Of a DNA stretch of 64,000 nucleotides, positions 8,108 through 16,383 are shown piece after piece (the stretch's first letter is position 1; every line of letters begins with the position of its first letter). The position numbers and the translations under genes are program-made. This DNA comes from Streptomyces sp. A012304 (GTDB lineage: Bacteria > Actinomycetota > Actinomycetes > Streptomycetales > Streptomycetaceae), in the NCBI RefSeq assembly GCF_026008495.1, contig NZ_BQUN01000188.1, forward strand, positions 54,951 to 118,950, given 5' to 3'. The notes beneath the pieces are model-generated. The model searched no databases. It worked only from the letters and a program-made list of their open reading frames with translations, and had not been told where the DNA came from.

Positions 8108-9760
8108 ATCGACGCGTCCAGCAGCCCTCCGCTCACCGCCCAGTCGACAGTCGCGGTAGAGCTCGCGGGCATCACCAAGCGATTCCCCGGTGTGGTCGCC
8201 AACCACGACATCCACCTGACCGTCCGCAAGGGCACCGTGCACGCCCTGGTCGGTGAGAACGGCGCCGGCAAGTCCACCCTGATGAAGATCCTCTACGGCA
8301 TGCAGAAGCCGGACGAGGGGACCATCGAGGTCGACGGCGAGCAGGTCGCCTTCTCCAGCCCCGCCGACGCGATCGCACGCGGCATCGGCATGGTCCACCA
8401 GCACTTCATGCTCGCGGACAACCTGACCGTCCTGGAGAACGTCGTCCTGGGCAGCGAGAAGCTGTACGGCATCGGCGGCGCCGCCCGCAGGAAGATCAAG
8501 GAGATCTCCGACCGCTACGGCCTCGGTGTACGCCCCGACGCCCTGGTCGAGGACCTCGGTGTCGCCGACCGCCAGCGCGTGGAGATCCTCAAGGTCCTCT
8601 ACCGCGGCGCCCGCACCCTCATCCTCGACGAGCCGACCGCCGTCCTCGTGCCGCAGGAGGTCGACGCCCTCTTCGCCAACCTGCGCGAGTTGAAGTCCGA
8701 GGGCCTGTCCGTCATCTTCATCTCCCACAAGCTGGGCGAGGTGCTCTCCGTCGCCGACGAGATCACCGTCATCCGGCGCGGCACCACCGTCGGCACGGCC
8801 GTCCCCTCCGAGACGACCCCGCGCCAGCTCGCCGAGATGATGGTCGGCAGCGAGCTGCCCACCCCGGAGACCGCCGAGTCCACGGTCACCGACCAGCCCG
8901 TCATCGCGGTCGAGGGCCTCACCGTCTACGCCAGCGGCGGCGCCTCCCTGGGCATCGAGGCCGAGCCCAGCGGCGGCACCACGCTCGCCCCCGAGGGCGG
9001 CGAGATCAAGAAGGTCCTCGACGGCGTCACCTTCACCATCCACGCCGGTGAGGTCATGGGCATCGCCGGTGTCGAGGGCAACGGCCAGACCGAGCTGATC
9101 GACGCGCTGATCGGCACCAAGCACGCCGACTCCGGCACCATCGCCTTCCTCGGCGAGGACATCACCCCCTGGCCCACCCGCAAGCGCCGCGAGTCCGGTG
9201 TCGGCTACATCCCCGAGGACCGTCACCGCCAGGGCCTGCTCCTGGAAGCCCCCCTCTGGGAGAACCGCATCCTGGGCCATGTCACCGAGGCCCCCAACGC
9301 CAAGGGTTTCTGGCTCAACCCCAAGGGCGCCCAGGCCGACACCCGCCGGATCGTCGAGGAGTTCGACGTCCGCACCCCCGGCATCGACGTCACCGCCGCC
9401 TCCCTCTCCGGCGGCAACCAGCAGAAGCTGATCGTCGGCCGTGAGATGAGCCACAACCCGAAGTTCCTGATCGCCGCCCACCCCACCCGCGGTGTGGACG
9501 TCGGCGCTCAGGCGCAGATCTGGGACCGCATCCGCGAGGCCCGCCGCGAAGGCCTGGCCGTGCTGCTGATCTCCGCCGACCTGGACGAGCTGATCGGCCT
9601 GTCGGACACCCTGCGGGTGATCTACGACGGCAGGCTGGTCGCGGACGCCGACCCGGCGACCATCACCCCGGAGGAGCTGGGGTCGGCCATGACCGGTGCC
9701 GCGTCCGGACACCTCGAGCACGCCGAAGAAGAAGCCGCCCCGGAGGACGAGGCCCGATGA
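8108..9760 (+). CDS. Nucleoside ABC transporter ATPase (NupO/YufO-like, two NBDs)
   Basis: About 550 aa with two fused nucleotide-binding domains. The first has Walker A GENGAGKS (near residue 49), a degenerate signature (LGVADRQRVEILK) and Walker B LILDEPT. The second has a degenerate Walker A (GVEGNGQTELID) but a good signature LSGGNQQKL. This layout is typical of BMP-linked and sugar ABC importers; B. subtilis NupO is the nearest named relative known to me. Start is odd: AGGAGA (8095-8100) is ideally spaced from an ATC at 8108, and no ATG, GTG or TTG is in frame between a stop at 8054 and GTG 8192, which already lies inside the domain. Translationally coupled (ATGA) to the permease. Confidence 0.85.
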   Translation: MDASSSPPLTAQSTVAVELAGITKRFPGVVANHDIHLTVRKGTVHALVGENGAGKSTLMKILYGMQKPDEGTIEVDGEQVAFSSPADAIARGIGMVHQHFMLADNLTVLENVVLGSEKLYGIGGAARRKIKEISDRYGLGVRPDALVEDLGVADRQRVEILKVLYRGARTLILDEPTAVLVPQEVDALFANLRELKSEGLSVIFISHKLGEVLSVADEITVIRRGTTVGTAVPSETTPRQLAEMMVGSELPTPETAESTVTDQPVIAVEGLTVYASGGASLGIEAEPSGGTTLAPEGGEIKKVLDGVTFTIHAGEVMGIAGVEGNGQTELIDALIGTKHADSGTIAFLGEDITPWPTRKRRESGVGYIPEDRHRQGLLLEAPLWENRILGHVTEAPNAKGFWLNPKGAQADTRRIVEEFDVRTPGIDVTAASLSGGNQQKLIVGREMSHNPKFLIAAHPTRGVDVGAQAQIWDRIREARREGLAVLLISADLDELIGLSDTLRVIYDGRLVADADPATITPEELGSAMTGAASGHLEHAEEEAAPEDEAR

Positions 9761-10878
9761 AGAAGTTCGACAAGGAGCGGTTGCTCCTCGCGGTGGCCGG
9801 TCCGGTCATCGCGCTGGTCTCGGCGATTCTGCTGACCTCGATCGTGCTGATCGCCTCCGGCAAGAACCCGTTCGAGCCGTACGCGCTGATGCTGGAGCAG
9901 CTCGGCTTCTCCGACGTCCAGGTCCTGATCATCAACCAGGCGTCGCTGTACTACATCGCCGCCCTCGCGGTCGCCCTCGGCTTCCGCATGAACCTGTTCA
10001 ACATCGGCGTCGACGGCCAGTACCGCCTCGGCGCGATGATGACGGCCGTGGTCGGCGCGCACGTCGCGCTGCCGTCGTTCCTCCAGATCCCGCTGCTGCT
10101 GCTGGTCGGCGCGCTCACCGGCGCGATGTGGGCCGGTATCGCGGGCGTCCTGAAGGTCACCCGGGGCGTCAGCGAGGTCGTCGCGACGATCATGCTCAAC
10201 TCGATCGCCACCAGCCTCATCGGCTACCTCACCCTCACCGAGAACTTCGGCGTCCTGGTCGGCGACAACAACACGACCGGCATCATGAAGGAGTCCGGCT
10301 GGGTGCCCGGCATCGACCTGGGCGAGGACGTCGGCGAGATCTACGGCCTGGTCTTCCTCGCCGTCGCCCTCGGCATCGGCTACTGGGTCGTCCTCAACCG
10401 CACCCGCTTCGGCTTCGACCTGCGCGCCACCGGTGAGTCCGAGACCGCCGCCGCGGCCTCCGGCGTCAACGCCAAGCGCATGGTCCTCACCGCGATGCTG
10501 ATCTCCGGCGCCGTCGCCGGTGTCTCCGGCCTGCCGCTGCTGCTCGGCGACGCCCACACCTACAGCCTGAGCTTCCCGGCCGGCCTCGGCTTCACCGCCA
10601 TCGGCATCGCCCTGCTCGGCCGCAACAACCCCGGCGGCATCGCCCTCGCCGCCCTGCTGTGGGCCTTCCTCGACAAGGCGTCCCCCGCCCTCGACTACGC
10701 CACCCCGGTCGCGTACGAGAAGGAGATCGCCACGATCATGCAGGGCCTGATCGTCTTCGCGGTCGTCATCTCCTACGAGGCCGTCCGCCAGTGGGGTCTG
10801 CGCCGCCAGCAGAAGCAGGTCGGCGCGGAGCTCGCCGCGGAGGCCGCCAACAACTCGAAGAAGGAGGTGGCGGCCTGA
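9757..10878 (+). CDS. Nucleoside ABC transporter permease 1 (NupP/YufP-like)
   Basis: 373 aa integral membrane protein of the BPD_transp_2 (PF02653) type, with about nine hydrophobic segments. LFNIGVDGQYRLGAMM near residue 85 and the GVNAKRM cytoplasmic loop near residue 225 are typical of BMP-linked permeases. Start overlaps the ATPase stop as ATGA with GGAGG upstream. The C-terminus is a charged cytoplasmic tail. Forms the translocation pore with the next gene product. Confidence 0.9.
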   Translation: MKKFDKERLLLAVAGPVIALVSAILLTSIVLIASGKNPFEPYALMLEQLGFSDVQVLIINQASLYYIAALAVALGFRMNLFNIGVDGQYRLGAMMTAVVGAHVALPSFLQIPLLLLVGALTGAMWAGIAGVLKVTRGVSEVVATIMLNSIATSLIGYLTLTENFGVLVGDNNTTGIMKESGWVPGIDLGEDVGEIYGLVFLAVALGIGYWVVLNRTRFGFDLRATGESETAAAASGVNAKRMVLTAMLISGAVAGVSGLPLLLGDAHTYSLSFPAGLGFTAIGIALLGRNNPGGIALAALLWAFLDKASPALDYATPVAYEKEIATIMQGLIVFAVVISYEAVRQWGLRRQQKQVGAELAAEAANNSKKEVAA

Positions 10879-12140
10879 TGTCCACCGCGACCGTCGCCAA
10901 GCCCCAGGCGAAGCAGCCCGGCAAGGGCAGCCGCCGTTTCTCGCTCCCGGTCCTCCTGCTCGTCATCGCGGGCGTGCTGATCCTGGTCTCGGTCGTCCGC
11001 CTGATCTCCGGCGCGGACGGCATCACCTCCACCGGCCAGATGTCCACGGCCCTGCGGCTGGCCGTGCCGATCGGCCTGGCCGGCCTCGGCGGCCTGTGGG
11101 CCGAACGCGCCGGCGTCGTCAACATCGGCCTCGAGGGCATGATGATCCTCGGCACCTGGTTCGGCGCCTGGGCCGGCTACCAGTGGGGCCCGTGGACCGG
11201 TGTCGTCTTCGGCATCATCGGCGGCGCGCTCGGCGCCGTGCTGCACGCCATCGCCACCGTCACCTTCAACGTCAATCACATCGTCTCCGGTGTGGCGCTG
11301 AACATCCTGGCCCTGGGCACCACCCGCTACCTGTCGAAGTTCACCTTCGAGGACGCCCCGCAGGGCTCCTCCAAGCAGTCCCCGCCGATCGAGTCGCTGG
11401 GCAACTTCAGCATCCCGGGCCTGTCCGACTGGCTGGAGACCCTGAACGACAAGCACTGGTTCCTGATCTCCGACATCGCCGGCCTGCTCGGCGGTCTGGT
11501 CACCAACCTCTCGCCGCTGACGGTCATCGCGATCGCCCTGGTGCCCGCCACCTGGTGGGTGCTGTGGCGGACGGCCTTCGGCCTGCGCCTGCGCTCCTGC
11601 GGCGAGAACCCGGTCGCGGCCGAGTCCCTCGGTGTGAACGTCTACAAGTACAAGTACATCGCCGTGATCATCTCGGGTGGTTTCGCCGGCCTCGGCGGCG
11701 CCTTCCTGTCGATCGTCGCGTCCAACGTCTACCTCGACGGCCAGACCGCGGGCCGCGGCTACATCGGCCTCGCCGCGATGATCTTCGGCAACTGGATGCC
11801 GGGCGGCCTCGCCCTCGGCGCCGGCCTGTTCGGCTACACCGACAGCCTCAACCTGCGCGGCGGCACCACCAACGTGCACGCGCTGATCCTGCTCATCGCG
11901 ATCCTGCTGGTGGTCGGCGCGGCCTACCTGGCCTGGAAGAAGAAGTACATCGGCGCCGTCGTCACCCTGGTGGTCTCGGCCGTGATGTTCCTCTGGTACG
12001 CCAACACCGACGAGGTCCCGCGCCAGGTCGTCTCCGCGGCCCCGTACCTCGTCACCCTGCTGGTGCTCGCCCTGTCCGCCCAGCGTCTGCGCATGCCGAA
12101 GGCGGACGGTCTGCCGTACCGGAAGGGACAAGGCAAGTGA
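10878..12140 (+). CDS. Nucleoside ABC transporter permease 2 (NupQ/YufQ-like)
   Basis: 420 aa. Start ATG overlaps the previous stop (TGATG), with AAGGAGG ten bases upstream. The family core is visible: ERAGVVNIGLEGMMILG, VNHIVSGVALNILALG, and GLRLRSCGENPVAAESLGVNVYKYKY. It is longer than B. subtilis NupQ because of extra membrane segments at the C-terminus (about residues 335-410). Partner of permease 1; its stop overlaps the cytidine deaminase start. Confidence 0.9.
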   Translation: MSTATVAKPQAKQPGKGSRRFSLPVLLLVIAGVLILVSVVRLISGADGITSTGQMSTALRLAVPIGLAGLGGLWAERAGVVNIGLEGMMILGTWFGAWAGYQWGPWTGVVFGIIGGALGAVLHAIATVTFNVNHIVSGVALNILALGTTRYLSKFTFEDAPQGSSKQSPPIESLGNFSIPGLSDWLETLNDKHWFLISDIAGLLGGLVTNLSPLTVIAIALVPATWWVLWRTAFGLRLRSCGENPVAAESLGVNVYKYKYIAVIISGGFAGLGGAFLSIVASNVYLDGQTAGRGYIGLAAMIFGNWMPGGLALGAGLFGYTDSLNLRGGTTNVHALILLIAILLVVGAAYLAWKKKYIGAVVTLVVSAVMFLWYANTDEVPRQVVSAAPYLVTLLVLALSAQRLRMPKADGLPYRKGQGK

Positions 12141-12541
12141 CCGCCGCCGACCGGGCCGTCGACTGGGAGAAGCTGCGCGCGGCGGCCCGGGACGCCATGT
12201 CCCGCGCGTACGCCCCGTACTCCGGCTACCCGGTCGGCGTGGCGGCCCTCGTCGACGACGGGCGGACCGTGTCCGGCTGCAACGTCGAGAACGCCTCCTA
12301 CGGCCTCGGCCTGTGCGCCGAGTGCGGGCTGGTCTCGGAGCTGCAGAACACGGGCGGCGGCCGGCTCACGCACTTCACCTGCGTGGACGGCAAGGGCGAG
12401 ATCCTCGTCCCGTGCGGCCGCTGCCGGCAGCTGCTGTACGAGTTCGGCGGCCCGGGCCTGCTCCTGGAGACCCCGGCGGGGATCCTGCCGCTGTCCGAGA
12501 TGCTGCCCCAGGCCTTCGGCCCGGACCATCTCACCAAGTAA
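12137..12541 (+). CDS. cdd: Cytidine deaminase
   Basis: 134 aa, the size of the tetrameric cytidine deaminases. Converts cytidine and deoxycytidine to uridine and deoxyuridine. Zinc site is visible as CAEC and PCGRC (three Cys ligands plus the catalytic Glu); AYAPYSGYPVG and GCNVENASYG are family motifs. GTG start overlaps the permease stop (GTGA) with GGAAGGGA upstream, so imported nucleosides meet the enzyme from the same mRNA. Confidence 0.94.
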   Translation: MTAADRAVDWEKLRAAARDAMSRAYAPYSGYPVGVAALVDDGRTVSGCNVENASYGLGLCAECGLVSELQNTGGGRLTHFTCVDGKGEILVPCGRCRQLLYEFGGPGLLLETPAGILPLSEMLPQAFGPDHLTK

Positions 12542-12546
12542 CTCCC

Positions 12547-12591
12547 GTGCGGCCCCTCTGACGAAGCTGAAGAAGCGCAGAGGGGCCGCAC
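12547..12591 (+). terminator. Strong terminator between cdd and deoA
   Basis: Perfect 14-bp stem GTGCGGCCCCTCTG / CAGAGGGGCCGCAC with a 17-base loop, five bases after the cdd stop, followed by ACTTTCT. It should end the transporter-cdd transcript or attenuate read-through into deoA. Confidence 0.85.
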
Positions 12592-12625
12592 ACTTTCTGA
12601 TTCCTGAACATCCGGAAGGAAAGCC

Positions 12626-13909
12626 ATGGCCATGGACGCCATCTCCGTCATCCGCACCAAGCGGGACCGCGGTGAGCTCAGCGACGAGCAGATCGACTGG
12701 GTCATCGACGCGTACACCCGCGGCGAGGTCGCCGACGAGCAGATGTCCGCGCTCGCCATGGCGATCCTGCTCAACGGCATGAACCGCCGGGAGATCGCCC
12801 GCTGGACGGCCGCGATGATCGCCTCCGGCGAGCGCATGGACTTCTCGTCCCTGTCCCGCCCCACCGCCGACAAGCACTCCACCGGCGGCGTGGGCGACAA
12901 GATCACCCTGCCACTCGCCCCCCTGGTCGCCGCCTGCGGCGCGGCGGTCCCGCAGCTCTCCGGCCGAGGCCTCGGCCACACCGGCGGCACCCTGGACAAG
13001 CTGGAGTCCGTCCCCGGCTGGCGGGCCCTGCTGTCCAACGAGGAGATGCTGCACGTCCTCGACACCACCGGCGCGGTGATCTGCGCGGCGGGTGACGGCC
13101 TGGCCCCCGCCGACAAGAAGCTGTACGCCCTGCGCGACGTCACCGGCACGGTCGAGGCGATCCCGCTGATCGCCTCCTCGATCATGTCGAAGAAGATCGC
13201 CGAGGGCACCGGCTCCCTGGTCCTGGACGTGAAGGTGGGCACGGGTGCCTTCATGAAGACCATCGAGGACGCCCGCGAGCTCGCGTCGACGATGGTGGGC
13301 CTCGGCACCGACCACGGTGTGAAGACCGTCGCGCTCCTCACGGACATGTCGACCCCGCTGGGCCTGACGGCGGGCAACGCCCTGGAGGTCCGTGAGTCGG
13401 TGGAGGTCCTGGCCGGCGGCGGCCCGTCCGACGTGGTGGAACTGACGATCGCCCTGGCCCGGGAGATGCTGGACGCGGCCGGCGTGCAGGACGCCGACCC
13501 GGCGAAGGCCCTGGCCGACGGCTCCGCGATGGACGTCTGGCGCCGCATGATCGCCGCGCAGGGCGGCGACCCGGACGCCCCCCTGCCCACCTCCCGCGAG
13601 CAGCACGTCGTCAAGGCCCCGTCCTCCGGTGTGCTGACCCGCCTCGACGCCTACGACATCGGCATCGCCGCCTGGCGCCTGGGCGCGGGCCGCGCCCGCA
13701 AGGAGGACCCGGTGCAGGCGGCGGCGGGCGTCGAACTCCACGCCAAGCCGGGCGACCCGGTCACCGAGGGCCAGCCCCTGCTGACCCTCCACACCGACAC
13801 CCCCGAGCGCTTCGAGTACGCCCTCCAGGCGGTGCAGGGCTCCTACGACATCGCGGCACCGGGGACGGAACACACGGCGAGCCCGGTGGTGCTGGAGCGC
13901 ATCGCCTGA
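12626..13909 (+). CDS. deoA: Thymidine phosphorylase
   Basis: 427 aa, full length. Cleaves thymidine or deoxyuridine with phosphate to the base and deoxyribose-1-phosphate. The family signature SGRGLGHTGGTLDKLES is at about residues 112-128; the phosphate/substrate loop KHSTGGVGDK and the C-terminal domain (VKAPSSGVLTRLDAYDIG) are present. ATG has GGAAGGA upstream. No copy of the nucleoside palindrome lies directly before it; it may depend on read-through past the hairpin or on its own promoter in 12592-12612. Confidence 0.94.
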   Translation: MAMDAISVIRTKRDRGELSDEQIDWVIDAYTRGEVADEQMSALAMAILLNGMNRREIARWTAAMIASGERMDFSSLSRPTADKHSTGGVGDKITLPLAPLVAACGAAVPQLSGRGLGHTGGTLDKLESVPGWRALLSNEEMLHVLDTTGAVICAAGDGLAPADKKLYALRDVTGTVEAIPLIASSIMSKKIAEGTGSLVLDVKVGTGAFMKTIEDARELASTMVGLGTDHGVKTVALLTDMSTPLGLTAGNALEVRESVEVLAGGGPSDVVELTIALAREMLDAAGVQDADPAKALADGSAMDVWRRMIAAQGGDPDAPLPTSREQHVVKAPSSGVLTRLDAYDIGIAAWRLGAGRARKEDPVQAAAGVELHAKPGDPVTEGQPLLTLHTDTPERFEYALQAVQGSYDIAAPGTEHTASPVVLERIA

Positions 13910-14031
13910 GGCAGCCGCGACGGGGGCGGCGGATCGCCTGAGCGAGTCGCGAAGGGGGCGGCGGCCTGGGGTGGCGCGGGGCGGCGGGGGACCCCGGCTT
14001 CACCCCGCGCACCCACGGCCTCACCGCCCTC

Positions 14032-14054
14032 GGCGGCGTTCGGGATCCGCCGCC
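14032..14054. terminator. Putative bidirectional terminator
   Basis: 7-bp GGCGGCG / CGCCGCC stem with a 9-base loop in the gap between the converging deoA and SGNH-hydrolase genes. Weak on its own because this gap is GC-repetitive. Confidence 0.35.
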
Positions 14055-14093
14055 CCGCACGCGAAGACGCCGCGGCGCGGAAATCCGCCGCCC

Positions 14094-15266
14094 TCACGCG
14101 AAGGCGCCGCCCTCCCCGAAGGCCAGCGTGGCGAACCGCTCGCCCATCCGCCGGTGCGTCACCGCGTCCGGGTGCAACTGATCCGGCAGCGGCAGCTCCC
14201 GCGCGTCAGCCTCCCCGTACATCTCCCGCCCGTCGAGATAGTGCAGGTGCGGATCGTCCGCACGCCGCTGCCGCACGATCCGCCGCAGCTCCTCCCGGAT
14301 GACCCGCAGGGTCAGCTTGCCCCCGGCGACCTCCGCCGCCGACCCCATGGGAACGAACCGCAGCCGTCCCTCCCCGAGCCCGGAGAAGTCCGGCGCGCTC
14401 GGGCCGGGCGTGTCCTCGTGGACCGGGCAGAGGATCGGCGAGACGACCAGCAGCGGGGTCGTCGGACGGCCCTCACGGATGGTGTCGAGGAAGCCGTGCA
14501 CGGCCGGCCCGAACGCCCGCAGCCGCATCAGGTCGGCGTTGACCAGGTTGATCCCGATCTTCACGCTGATCAGGTCGGCGGGTGTGTCCCGCAGCACCCG
14601 GGCGGTGAACGGGTCGAGCAGCGCGCTGCCGCCCAGCCCGAGGTTGATCAGCTCGACCCCGCCGAGGGAGGCGGCCAGCGCCGGCCATGTGGTGGTCGGA
14701 GTCGCCGCGTCGGAGCCGTGGCTGATGGAGCTGCCGTGGTGCAGCCAGACCCGGCGGTCCGGGGCCGGCGCGGGTTCGACCGGGGCGTCGGTGCGCAGGG
14801 CCACCAGCTCGGTGGTCTCGTTGTGCGGCAGCCATATCTCGACGTCCTTCACGCCCCCGGGCAGTCCCGGGAAGCGGAGGGTGCCGGGCTCACCGGGCCG
14901 GTGCTCGACGGTCCCGGCGACCATGTCGATGGTCATGACGTCGCCGCCCTCGGCACTCGCCCGCCCCGCCGGACGGCCGTCGACGAGCAGCTCGTACACA
15001 CCGTCCGGGCGGGGCGGGGCGCCGACGTAGAGCCGCTTGGTGGGCAGCGTGTCCAGTTCCACGGCGGTGGCCCGGGTACGGAAGGCCAGCCGGACGCCCG
15101 ACGGCTGCGACTCGACCATGGCCAGCTGGCCGTCGGCGCACTGGGCGCGGGCCCAGGCGGGCAGGCGGTGCGGCAGCAGGCCGCGTTCGGTCTGCTCCAC
15201 CTCCAGCGCGCCGCGCAGGAAGGCGGCGGTGAGCGGCGTGGTGATCCAGTCGTGTGCGGGATGCAT
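14094..15266 (-). CDS. SGNH/GDSL-type hydrolase (esterase)
   Basis: About 390 aa. An N-terminal beta-rich region (residues 1-170) precedes an SGNH hydrolase domain: WLHHGSSISHG carries the nucleophile Ser (GSS in place of GDS), LINLGLGGSALLD supplies the block II Gly, and LPDQLHPDAVTHRRMG carries the catalytic Asp/His near the C-terminus. No signal peptide, so probably cytoplasmic. The start at 15266 (MHPAHDW) was chosen because longer readings run into the TetR gene. It follows the TetR gene by seven bases and is probably co-transcribed with it. Substrate unknown. Confidence 0.82.
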   Translation of the reverse strand: MHPAHDWITTPLTAAFLRGALEVEQTERGLLPHRLPAWARAQCADGQLAMVESQPSGVRLAFRTRATAVELDTLPTKRLYVGAPPRPDGVYELLVDGRPAGRASAEGGDVMTIDMVAGTVEHRPGEPGTLRFPGLPGGVKDVEIWLPHNETTELVALRTDAPVEPAPAPDRRVWLHHGSSISHGSDAATPTTTWPALAASLGGVELINLGLGGSALLDPFTARVLRDTPADLISVKIGINLVNADLMRLRAFGPAVHGFLDTIREGRPTTPLLVVSPILCPVHEDTPGPSAPDFSGLGEGRLRFVPMGSAAEVAGGKLTLRVIREELRRIVRQRRADDPHLHYLDGREMYGEADARELPLPDQLHPDAVTHRRMGERFATLAFGEGGAFA

Positions 15267-15273
15267 GGTGCGT

Positions 15274-15867
15274 CTACCTGTCGGTGGGCGGTGCCAGGGG
15301 GTCCGCGGGCCAGTTCCGCAGCAGGGCGTCGAGGGCGTCCAGGACACGGGTCCAGGACTCCTGGGAGTCGGGGGCGCTGTGGCTGAAGCCCCCGGCCTGC
15401 TCCAGGCTGACGTATCCGTGGAACACGCTGCCCAGCAGTCGCACCGCATGGGTCTGGTCGGGTTCGGCCAGGTCGTAGCCGCGCAGGATCGCCCGGGTCA
15501 TCCGGGCGTGCCGGACGCCCGCGCTCGCTGCCGCTGTCGCCGGGTCGAGCCGCAGCTGGGCCGCCGCGTAGCGGCCGGGGTGCTCCCGGGCGTAGTCGCG
15601 GTAGACGTTCGCCAGGGCGGCCAGGGCGTCCTTGCCGGCCCGTCCGGCCAGCGCCGCCGCGCCCCGGTCGGCGAGCTCCTCCAGGGCGAGCAGGGCGATC
15701 CGGGTGCGGAGGTCCTGGGAGTTCCTCACATGGGAGTAGAGGCTCGCGACCTTGACGTCGAACCGCCGGGCGAGCGCCGAGACGGTCACCTGCTCGAAGC
15801 CGACCTCGTCGGCCAGCTCGGCTCCCGCCCGGGCGAGGCGTTCCGGTGTCAGCCCTGCGCGCACCAT
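15274..15867 (-). CDS. TetR-family transcriptional regulator
   Basis: 197 aa. N-terminal helix-turn-helix in residues 10-50 (VTVSALARRFDVKVASLYSHV), then a helical ligand domain of the WHG/TetR_C_33 type (HPGRYAAAQLR, VFHGYVSLEQAGGF). ATG at 15867. It likely represses its own operon with the SGNH hydrolase; an imperfect inverted repeat at 15919-15939 is a candidate operator. Confidence 0.88.
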   Translation of the reverse strand: MVRAGLTPERLARAGAELADEVGFEQVTVSALARRFDVKVASLYSHVRNSQDLRTRIALLALEELADRGAAALAGRAGKDALAALANVYRDYAREHPGRYAAAQLRLDPATAAASAGVRHARMTRAILRGYDLAEPDQTHAVRLLGSVFHGYVSLEQAGGFSHSAPDSQESWTRVLDALDALLRNWPADPLAPPTDR

Positions 15868-15918
15868 GGCGTCCCGGTCCTCCCATGCCTTGGGCAGAGC
15901 CCATCGGGTATCAGTAAC

Positions 15919-15939
15919 TTACCTAAAACCATTAGGCAA
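15919..15939. promoter_or_regulatory. Inverted repeat, candidate TetR operator
   Basis: TTACCTAA-N5-TTAGGCAA, seven of eight bases symmetric, in an unusually AT-rich patch (15910-15955) between the divergent TetR and STAS genes, about 52 bases before the TetR start. Size and position suit a TetR dimer site. Confidence 0.45.
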
Positions 15940-15972
15940 CCACAGATTGATATTAGGGCGTCAGGTGAGGGC

Positions 15973-16383
15973 ATGCGGCAGTCACAGCCCGCGCCGATGA
16001 GTTCCGCGCCCCCGCCAGGTCTACCGTTCGTGGATGCGACGACACCGCCCGTACTCGCCCTGACCGCGCCCGTCACCCGCGACCGGGTGCCGGAACTCTG
16101 CGACGCCGTACGGGAACTGCTGGAGAGGACCCGGGCCGGGGTCGTCGTCTGCGATCTCGCGGGGCTCGGGCCGCCGGGACTCACCGCCGTCGACCTGCTG
16201 GCCCGGCTGCAACTGACCGCCCGCCGGGCCGGCGGACGCATCCGCCTGCGCGACCCCGACCCCGCGCTACGCGCCCTGCTGGACCTCGTCGGACTCCGCT
16301 TCGAGATGGAGGGGGAGCCCGAAGAGCGGGAACCAGCGCTGGGTGTCGAGGAAGAAGTGGAACCCGGTGAGGCGGCCGTCTGA
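15973..16383 (+). CDS. STAS-domain protein (anti-sigma-factor antagonist-like)
   Basis: About 136 aa. Residues about 25-115 form a STAS-like domain: VLALTAPVTRDRVPELCDAV, GVVVCDLAGLGPPGLTAVDLLARLQLTARRAGGRIRL, LRALLDLVGLRFE. The usual phosphorylatable Ser of SpoIIAA-type proteins (DLSG) is replaced by LAGLGPPG, so switching by phosphorylation is doubtful. Start could also be ATG 15997. The 3' end overlaps the converging sigma-factor gene by 117 bases. Pairing with that sigma factor is possible but unproven. Confidence 0.7.
   Translation: MRQSQPAPMSSAPPPGLPFVDATTPPVLALTAPVTRDRVPELCDAVRELLERTRAGVVVCDLAGLGPPGLTAVDLLARLQLTARRAGGRIRLRDPDPALRALLDLVGLRFEMEGEPEEREPALGVEEEVEPGEAAV

Noticed and set aside
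8036..9721. 561-codon minus-strand open frame across the ABC ATPase
   Set aside because: Composition is G/D/A/V-rich antisense of a high-GC gene; no start context or domain. The ATPase on the plus strand explains the sequence.
11924..13873. 649-codon minus-strand open frame across cdd and deoA
   Set aside because: Both plus-strand genes have all catalytic motifs; the antisense frame has none.
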